DNA from: CAYPXN01 sp964414715
Lineage (GTDB): Bacteria; UBA10199; JADFYH01
Reading direction: 5' to 3'
NCBI GenBank assembly: GCA_964414715.1
Contig: CAYPXN010000110.1
Span: 1 to 29,363 of the forward strand
DNA: 29,363 nucleotides
In this document: positions 24,360 to 29,363 of the stretch, in pieces
Layout: every line of letters starts with the position of its first letter
Numbering within the stretch: position 1 is the first letter of the stretch
Made by a program: the position numbers and the translations under genes
The notes under the pieces: generated by a model
What the model was told of the DNA's origin: nothing
The model's database searches: none
The model's input: only the letters and a program-made list of their open reading frames with translations

Positions 24360-25502
24360 ATGAAATCCTTTATTAAAAATTTCCTTACATTTTTGATTTC
24401 GATTTTGTGTACCTTGGCTTTGTTGGAAGTGGGGGTTCGCTATTTGAATAGCTTTATGGGGCATTATCCCCAAAAAGATCCGATTCTCCATCATAGTTTG
24501 GTGCCAAAAGCGAAGTTGCACACTTCTAATGATGAATTTGATGTCACTTATCAAATTAATTCTTATGGTTTGAGGGATAATGAGTATACCCTTGAAAAAC
24601 CAAATGATGTTTTTCGTATTCTTGTCTTGGGAGATTCTTATACTTTTGGAATTGGAAGTAATCTTGAGGATACCTTTTCAAAAGTTTTGGAAAAGAAACT
24701 CCAGTCTGAAAATCCCCAACGCAAAATTGAAGTAATTAATGGAGGTTGTTCCTCCTATTCACCCCTCTTGGAGTATTTGTTTTTAGTTTATAAAGGGTTG
24801 GCACTGCATCCTGATCTTGTAATTTTAAATTATGATATGTCGGATGTTCAGGATGATTACAAATATGGACAGGTAGCTGTGAAAGATGCGGAAGGAAAAC
24901 CTATTAAAGTTCCTCCGGTGGATGTGCAGTATTATTACAAAGAAATAAAAAAAGGATATCAGTCAAAATACGCTTTTCTTGAAAAATCAGAACTTTATCA
25001 GTTTATTATGAAACGATATTATCAGCTGGCTGGAAAGCGCGATGTTCCTTATTTTTACCAACAAGCTCAGGTGGTGGCAGGAAATATTGAGTATGACCGT
25101 GACTTGCCCATGAGAGAAAATGCGGGAGACTGGAAAAAGTATTTTGAAAATTCTGCACAGAATTTAAAACGAATTCAAAATCTTCTGAAGGAAAACAAGA
25201 TTGGTTTTGTCATTGCAATTTATCCCTACGGAAATTTGCTGAATGAAAAAGAATGGGCGATAGGAAGAAAGCTTCGCGGCTTTGATGCAAAAGTCTATCA
25301 TTCCCAACTCTTTGATTATCTTTCGGATTTTTGTAAGGAACAGGGGATTCCTTTTCTAAATATGACCCCTGACTTTCAGGCCTCAAAAGACTTTCCCTTA
25401 TATTACCCTTATGATGGGCATTTTACTCCAGCCGGTAACAAGGTTGCTGCGGAATCTTTGGAAAAGTTTTTGCTTAAAGAAGATTTAACTCCTAAGAATT
25501 AG
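24360..25502 (+). CDS. Membrane-anchored SGNH/GDSL hydrolase, last gene of the operon
   Basis: 380 aa. An N-terminal membrane helix (about 8-24, LTFLISILCTLALLEVG) is followed by the SGNH domain: ILVLGDSYTFGIGS with nucleophile Ser93, INGGCSSYSPLLEY (block II Gly) and DLVILNYDMSDVQDD. The catalytic Asp/His is in YPYDGHFTPAGNKVAA near the end. It begins one base after the DUF5989-like stop, so it is translationally coupled. It is only distantly similar to the first SGNH protein of the operon, so the pair is probably not a recent duplication. It is likely to act on an exported glycan. The 3' end overlaps the convergent small membrane protein gene by 11 bp. Confidence 0.88.
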   Translation: MKSFIKNFLTFLISILCTLALLEVGVRYLNSFMGHYPQKDPILHHSLVPKAKLHTSNDEFDVTYQINSYGLRDNEYTLEKPNDVFRILVLGDSYTFGIGSNLEDTFSKVLEKKLQSENPQRKIEVINGGCSSYSPLLEYLFLVYKGLALHPDLVILNYDMSDVQDDYKYGQVAVKDAEGKPIKVPPVDVQYYYKEIKKGYQSKYAFLEKSELYQFIMKRYYQLAGKRDVPYFYQQAQVVAGNIEYDRDLPMRENAGDWKKYFENSAQNLKRIQNLLKENKIGFVIAIYPYGNLLNEKEWAIGRKLRGFDAKVYHSQLFDYLSDFCKEQGIPFLNMTPDFQASKDFPLYYPYDGHFTPAGNKVAAESLEKFLLKEDLTPKN

Positions 25503-25830
25503 AAGAATTTTTCGAAATATCCCAGATTGACCAAAGCCAAATCAAAATAATAAAAATAAGTCCACCTATGAGCCATTCTTTTTGTAACAAGGTGGCTTCC
25601 CAGAGATCTTTTCCGAGATGAGCAAAGACTTCCCGTTTTTGATGAAGGGATTTTTCAGAAACAATGAGAAGTCCCATCATGAATTTTCCAATCATGATCA
25701 GAATATCAAAGAAGCAGAGTAGAATCATGATCCAACCTTTGCCTCTTTTTTTAAGATGGAGTTGTCCAAGTCCTGGAAGAACAAATGCAGAAAGTGAAAG
25801 TGCAATTTTTTTTTGATGAGAATTGTTCAT
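25492..25830 (-). CDS. Small membrane protein, TM2-like
   Basis: 112 aa with three hydrophobic segments. The start SLSAFVLPGLGQLHLKKRGKGW resembles the glycine/proline turn of TM2-domain and related small membrane proteins (PGLGQ...KGW). A middle helix (about 32-57) and a C-terminal helix (about 87-104) follow. There is no known function and no clear operon partner. Its stop lies inside the coding end of the convergent SGNH gene. The 177 bp between it and mazG hold only a weak hairpin (ATCCACA/TGTGGAT, 25973-26002). Confidence 0.65.
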   Translation of the reverse strand: MNNSHQKKIALSLSAFVLPGLGQLHLKKRGKGWIMILLCFFDILIMIGKFMMGLLIVSEKSLHQKREVFAHLGKDLWEATLLQKEWLIGGLIFIILIWLWSIWDISKNSSNS

Positions 25831-26007
25831 GGGTTCCGACTATGCTTCTGAATATTCCCTCGGCCACGTTTTTTTATGGATGACCTTGGTCATGATGAAA
25901 AAATATGCAATTTGCTGAACTCTTAATTATAATGCATCAAACAGGCTAATAACTGCAAAATACCACCTCTGCATCCACAGTTTTCAAACAGTTTTTGTGG
26001 ATTACTT

Positions 26008-26826
26008 TTAGGATTGTGGAAAATTTTTTTCATGCAACTTAGCCTCATTCCAAATTTTATCCATTTCTTCGAGAGAAGTATTTTTAAAAGATTTTTTTTC
26101 TTCACGAAGTTTTTTTTCAATAAATTGAAAACGTCTGGAAAACTTTTCATTTGTTTGACGCAATGCTTCCTCGGGATTTATTTTCAAGAATCGTGCGAGA
26201 TTGGAAATAGAAAATAATAAATCACCCAGTTCTTCTAAAATTTCCATTTTGTTTTGATTTTGAATAGCTTGTTGAAGCTCTTCGATTTCCTCTTTAACTT
26301 TAGAGAAAACTCCATCGAGAGAGGGCCAATCGAAACCGACTTGCGATACTTTTTTTCCCAGTTTGTAGGCTTTGAGGAGGGAAGGAAGGGAAACAGGTAT
26401 TTCAGAAAGTATAGATAAGGAAGGATCTCCCATTTTTTCAGAGGCCTTGATTTGTTCCCAATTGTGGACAACTTCGCTTGCATCTTTTACCTTGGTATCT
26501 CCAAACACATGGGGGTGTCTTCGGGTTAACTTATCTATTATAGCTTGGAGTACCCCATTGATATCAAACTGATTTTCTTCTTGGGCAATTTGACTGTGAA
26601 AGATGACCTGAAAGAGCAAATCGCCTAACTCATCTTCAAACTGACTTTTATTTTTATTTTCAAGGGCATCGATCACTTCATAGGTTTCTTCCACCAAGTA
26701 GGGAATCAAGGTTTTATGGTTCTGTTCCTTGTCCCAGGGACATCCTTGAGGTCCGCGAAGTTTTTCCATGATCTCAAGAAGTTGTACAAATTTTTTAGCG
26801 GATTTTTCTTTGGAATTTGAATTCAT
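26008..26826 (-). CDS. mazG: Nucleoside triphosphate pyrophosphohydrolase MazG
   Basis: 272 aa; hydrolyses (d)NTPs to NMPs and pyrophosphate, a housecleaning enzyme that can also moderate (p)ppGpp. The start at 26826 is preferred: an earlier ATG at 26862 begins two bases after the tRNA 3' end with no room for a ribosome-binding site, and the shorter form has the normal length. Two MazG domains are present. The first has RGPQGCPWDKEQ, LVEETYEVIDA (Glu46, Glu47, Glu50) and EDELGDLLFQ (Glu66, Asp69). The second has EEIEEL and EELGDLLFSISN. It lies just downstream of tRNA-Thr on the same strand and may be read from the tRNA promoter. Confidence 0.94.
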   Translation of the reverse strand: MNSNSKEKSAKKFVQLLEIMEKLRGPQGCPWDKEQNHKTLIPYLVEETYEVIDALENKNKSQFEDELGDLLFQVIFHSQIAQEENQFDINGVLQAIIDKLTRRHPHVFGDTKVKDASEVVHNWEQIKASEKMGDPSLSILSEIPVSLPSLLKAYKLGKKVSQVGFDWPSLDGVFSKVKEEIEELQQAIQNQNKMEILEELGDLLFSISNLARFLKINPEEALRQTNEKFSRRFQFIEKKLREEKKSFKNTSLEEMDKIWNEAKLHEKNFPQS

Positions 26827-26863
26827 GAATGCTTCTTTATACCTATGAAACGAGAATTTCATA

Positions 26864-26939
<76 letters not shown>

Positions 26940-26958
26940 TAGAGTTGTACAATACAAT

Positions 26959-26987
26959 TTATTAATTACTTTTTAAGCACTTAGCAA
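26959..26987 (-). promoter_or_regulatory. Possible promoter of tRNA-Thr
   Basis: Minus-strand TTGCTA (26987-26982), 17-bp spacer, TAATAA (26964-26959). The predicted start is about a dozen bases before the mature tRNA 5' end. Confidence 0.4.
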
Positions 26988-27004
26988 TTTTTTTCTTTAT
27001 ATTA

Positions 27005-27032
27005 TTTTCAGCGGAGGAGTTTCGGGTATAAT
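27005..27032 (+). promoter_or_regulatory. Perfect TATAAT close to the metallopeptidase start
   Basis: TATAAT at 27027-27032 has a weak -35 (TTTTCA, 16-bp spacer). Transcription would start only two or three bases before the ATG at 27042, giving a nearly leaderless mRNA. A GGAGGAG at 27013-27019 is too far (22 nt) to serve that ATG. Confidence 0.4.
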
Positions 27033-27041
27033 TGTTTCTTA

Positions 27042-28067
27042 ATGAAAAACGAGACTTTAGAGAATTGGGCGACTCTTTCCGACGAAGATTTGCTCGAGAA
27101 AAAAATCTGCGATTTGAAACTCAAGATTGAAGAAAGCGATCTTCAGGTTTTTGTAGATGTATTGTATCAAAATCTCCAGGCTAAAAATATCCTTTTAAAA
27201 CCAAAATGTTATCTGGCAGATGAATGGTTTGTCCTTGAAGGGGAAACAGCGATTGGAATTCCTTTTTTTCTTTCACACCCCCGCCTTAAAAAGCTCGAAG
27301 AAAAAATGATGCTCGAAGTAGAAGGGGGGAGTCCTGAATGGTTTATGAAACTTCTTCGACATGAGACGGGTCATTCCATTTATTATGGATACCATCTGCA
27401 TAAAAGACCTGAAGTGAATAAAATATTTGGACCTCCCTCTTCGGAAGAAACCCCTCAATATTATCGTCCGAAACCTTATAGTAAAAGTTTCGTGAGGCAT
27501 TTGGATAATTGGTATGCCCAGGCAGAACCCGATGAGGATTTTGCCGAAACTTTTGCCGTTTGGCTTACCCCCACCATTGACTGGAAAAATTATTATAAAG
27601 GATGGCCTGCGCTGAAAAAACTTCAGTTCATGGATCAGCTTATGATGGAAATCGCCGCTAAAGAACCTTTCCCTCATGCAAACTCAGGTGATTATTCCGT
27701 CCGAGATCTCAAATTGAAGCTTCGAACTTATTATCAAAGAAAACAAAAGCTTTATGCCCAGGATTATCCGGATTTTTATGATCATGATTTAAAGGAAATC
27801 TTTTCTTATGAAGAAGGTATGGCAGGAATAAGTTCTGTAAGATTCATGAAACAAAATCGAAAAATGATTGTGGATCAAGTGGCAGAATGGACGGGCGAAA
27901 AAAAGTTTATCGTAAACAATTTATATAAAAAATTGATGGAACGCTGTGAAAAAATTAAAATAAAATACAATAAAAGTGATGAGTCTGTTTTGATAGAGTT
28001 GGTGGCTTACTTAACTTCCATGGTTTCGAATTATTTATTCACGGGGAAATTTAAGCCGACCCTTTAA
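27042..28067 (+). CDS. Putative zinc metallopeptidase (Peptidase_Mx-like)
   Basis: 341 aa, cytoplasmic, no signal peptide. The zinc motif is LLRHETGHSIYYGYHLH (His107, Glu108, His111), with a probable third ligand in DEDFAETFAVWL (Glu169). This is the layout of the family called putative zinc-binding metallopeptidase. The segment between (IFGPPSSEETPQYYRPKPYS...DNWYAQAEP) is also typical. The C-terminal 100 residues are helical and basic. The next gene, an ATP-grasp ligase, starts five bases after the stop, so the two products probably work on one peptide or amino-acid conjugate. The substrate is unknown. The gene start is supported by a TATAAT box but not by a normally spaced ribosome-binding site. 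Confidence 0.8.
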   Translation: MKNETLENWATLSDEDLLEKKICDLKLKIEESDLQVFVDVLYQNLQAKNILLKPKCYLADEWFVLEGETAIGIPFFLSHPRLKKLEEKMMLEVEGGSPEWFMKLLRHETGHSIYYGYHLHKRPEVNKIFGPPSSEETPQYYRPKPYSKSFVRHLDNWYAQAEPDEDFAETFAVWLTPTIDWKNYYKGWPALKKLQFMDQLMMEIAAKEPFPHANSGDYSVRDLKLKLRTYYQRKQKLYAQDYPDFYDHDLKEIFSYEEGMAGISSVRFMKQNRKMIVDQVAEWTGEKKFIVNNLYKKLMERCEKIKIKYNKSDESVLIELVAYLTSMVSNYLFTGKFKPTL

Positions 28068-28072
28068 GATCT

Positions 28073-29077
28073 ATGCACAAAAAACTCAAAGTCTTACTCC
28101 TGTATGATGATGCTAAGCCCCTTGAAGCAGGAGCAGATTATTCAAAAATTCTTGCTGCTCCTGAAATGAAGGCAGAAGCAAATGTTTATGATGCCTTGAT
28201 TCGTTTGGAGCATGAAGTGCGATTATTTGCGGTGACGGATAGCGTAGATACTCTCCTGCAAGAAATTCGTCAAAATCCCCCGGATCTCATCTTTAATCAG
28301 GCAGAACAATTCTGTGGTAATTCCATCCAGGAAAGAAACATCATGGGATTTTTTGAAATGCTTCAAATCCCTTATACGGGGACGGGTCCTGTGGGCTTGA
28401 TGTTATGTAAAAATAAAGCACTGACGAAAAAAATACTGACTCATCATCGAATTAAAACACCCGACTTTGTTGTTTTTACAAAAGGTTCACGCATCTATGC
28501 TCCCAAAAAATTAAAGTATCCCCTGATTGTGAAACCTTTACGAGAAGAAGCCTCTTATGGCATTTCCATGAACTCCTGGGTGGATAATGAAAAAAGTTTA
28601 TTGGAACGTATTTCCTTTGTGCATGAATCGATGAGTCAAGATGCGATTGTTGAAGAGTTTGTGGATGGTCGTGAGTTGTATGTGGGAATTTTGGGAAACC
28701 AACGCCCTCATGTTTTGCCTCCACGAGAAATGGTTTTTGAAAAAATGCTTGAGGATGAACCCAAGATTGCCACCTTTAAAGCGAAATGGGATGAAAAATA
28801 TCGGGAAAAATGGGGGATCAAAAACAAGTTTGCAAATTTGTCAGAAACAGTTCTTTCAAAAATTGATCGTCTCGCCAAGAATGTTTTCCATCATTTGTAT
28901 TTAAAAGGCTACGCTCGTCTCGATTTACGCTTAAGTGAAGCAGCTGAGGTGGTGGTGATTGAAGCAAACCCCAATCCCTTCATTGCAAAAGACGAAGATT
29001 TTGCCAAAGCCGCTGCAAAAGCAGGTTTTGATTACGATCAATTGATTCAAAAAATCATTCATTATGCCTTTCTATGA
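28073..29077 (+). CDS. ATP-grasp ligase, D-Ala-D-Ala ligase-like
   Basis: 334 aa ATP-grasp enzyme of the D-alanine-D-alanine ligase type, which joins a carboxylate to an amine through an acyl phosphate. TGTGPVGLMLCKNKALTKKI (102-121) is the early nucleotide-domain motif. PLIVKPLREEASYGI (150-164), IVEEFVDGRELYVGILG (192-208), ARLDLR and VVVIEANPNPF (293-303, metal-binding Glu and Asn) follow in the right order. It is not a housekeeping Ddl: the N-terminal substrate domain differs, and the pairing with a metallopeptidase gene five bases upstream suggests a dedicated peptide-forming and peptide-cleaving pair. The product is unknown. Confidence 0.85.
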   Translation: MHKKLKVLLLYDDAKPLEAGADYSKILAAPEMKAEANVYDALIRLEHEVRLFAVTDSVDTLLQEIRQNPPDLIFNQAEQFCGNSIQERNIMGFFEMLQIPYTGTGPVGLMLCKNKALTKKILTHHRIKTPDFVVFTKGSRIYAPKKLKYPLIVKPLREEASYGISMNSWVDNEKSLLERISFVHESMSQDAIVEEFVDGRELYVGILGNQRPHVLPPREMVFEKMLEDEPKIATFKAKWDEKYREKWGIKNKFANLSETVLSKIDRLAKNVFHHLYLKGYARLDLRLSEAAEVVVIEANPNPFIAKDEDFAKAAAKAGFDYDQLIQKIIHYAFL

Positions 29078-29191
29078 AGAAAAGGGCTTTCTTGTAAGTT
29101 AGCAAATAATAAAGACAATCTGTGTTAGAAGCGTCATAAATTTGTCACTAAACGAGGTAAAAAGTACCGTTTTTTGTGCTTTTGGACCTTC

Positions 29192-29214
29192 TTATAAAAA
29201 GCTGCCTTTTATAA
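29192..29214. promoter_or_regulatory. Inverted repeat, candidate enhancer site for a sigma-54 activator
   Basis: TTATAAAA and TTTTATAA are perfect 8-bp inverted arms around a 7-bp spacer. The centre at 29203 lies about 85 bp before the predicted start point of the sigma-54 promoter, a usual distance for an enhancer-binding protein site. Confidence 0.45.
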
Positions 29215-29260
29215 CTTGTTGAAATATATAGAACTATCAAATTTTGCTGAGAAGTTTATT

Positions 29261-29277
29261 TTGGCATGCAGCTTGCT
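29261..29277 (+). promoter_or_regulatory. Sigma-54 (RpoN) promoter
   Basis: TTGGCATGCAGCTTGCT fits the -24/-12 consensus TTGGCAC-N5-TTGCW. GG is at 29263-29264 and GC at 29275-29276, with the required ten bases between. The predicted start near 29288 leaves a 27-nt leader containing AGGAGG before the ATG at 29315. Confidence 0.85.
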
Positions 29278-29314
29278 ACTAATCTTAACAGTCAATAGCC
29301 AATTAGGAGGCAAT

Positions 29315-29363
29315 ATGGATAAGCATCTCGATATGAACCCCAACTCTAAAGAATTTTTGAGCA
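29315..29363 (+). CDS. Unknown protein, 5' end only (cut by window edge)
   Basis: ATG with AGGAGG (29305-29310) four bases upstream. The visible residues are MDKHLDMNPNSKEFLS. That is too little to identify the product. The sigma-54 promoter upstream means it is switched on by a specific enhancer-binding protein. Confidence 0.75.
   Translation, partial: MDKHLDMNPNSKEFLS

Noticed and set aside
25923..26150. Minus-strand ORF overlapping the end of mazG
   Set aside because: Low-complexity Lys/Phe-rich shadow of the mazG 3' end.
26827..26862. MazG start at 26862
   Set aside because: It begins two bases after the tRNA-Thr 3' end, leaving no space for a ribosome-binding site.

Overview
The window looks like chromosomal DNA of a moderately AT-rich, Gram-negative bacterium with deltaproteobacterium-like gene content. 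Supporting genes are a long PlsB, a CsgG-family lipoprotein, a lipoprotein-like beta-propeller, ScoAB, MazG and GreA. Two large proteins share an N-terminal module that I associate, from memory and with low confidence, with uncultured lineages such as UBA10199. There is no insertion sequence, phage gene or CRISPR array. Small palindromic REP/MITE-like elements lie in four intergenic regions.

Layout. 1-860: two tandem PII genes, each followed by an intrinsic terminator. 900-2950: scoA-scoB coupled to a HAD hydrolase. 2970-4720: a 65-bp hairpin, a DEDD exonuclease, greA, a REP-like element and a convergent thioesterase. 4810-10420: mostly accessory genes, namely an orphan 563-aa protein, a degenerate receiver protein, a CsgG-family lipoprotein, a SPOR-like secreted protein with a damaged 3' end, and a beta-propeller protein with an internal lipobox. 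10410-14200 (minus strand): a flippase-like membrane protein, with a G10 tract in its gene, and PlsB. 14260-16800: a bifunctional homologue of inositol-phosphate cytidylyltransferase/di-inositol-phosphate synthase and a radical SAM enzyme. 16810-20460 (minus strand): a 1213-aa protein joining the shared N-terminal module, an SF2 helicase and a C-terminal sigma-70 region 4. 20602-20815: a palindromic element and tRNA-Leu(CAA). 20890-25500: an operon of SGNH hydrolase, carbamoyltransferase, SxtJ-like protein, DUF5989-like protein and a second SGNH hydrolase. 25490-26940 (minus strand): a small membrane protein, mazG and tRNA-Thr(CGU). 27040-29363: a zinc-metallopeptidase/ATP-grasp pair, then a sigma-54 promoter with an upstream inverted repeat driving a gene cut off by the window edge.

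The genes form several modules. PlsB, the flippase-like protein and the CDP-alcohol transferase fusion suggest a phospholipid or head-group region. The carbamoyltransferase operon looks like an envelope or exopolysaccharide modification cassette. The most unusual single object is the helicase/sigma region 4 fusion, whose N-terminal module recurs in the unrelated propeller protein. All functions are inferred from motifs read by eye; no database search was run.
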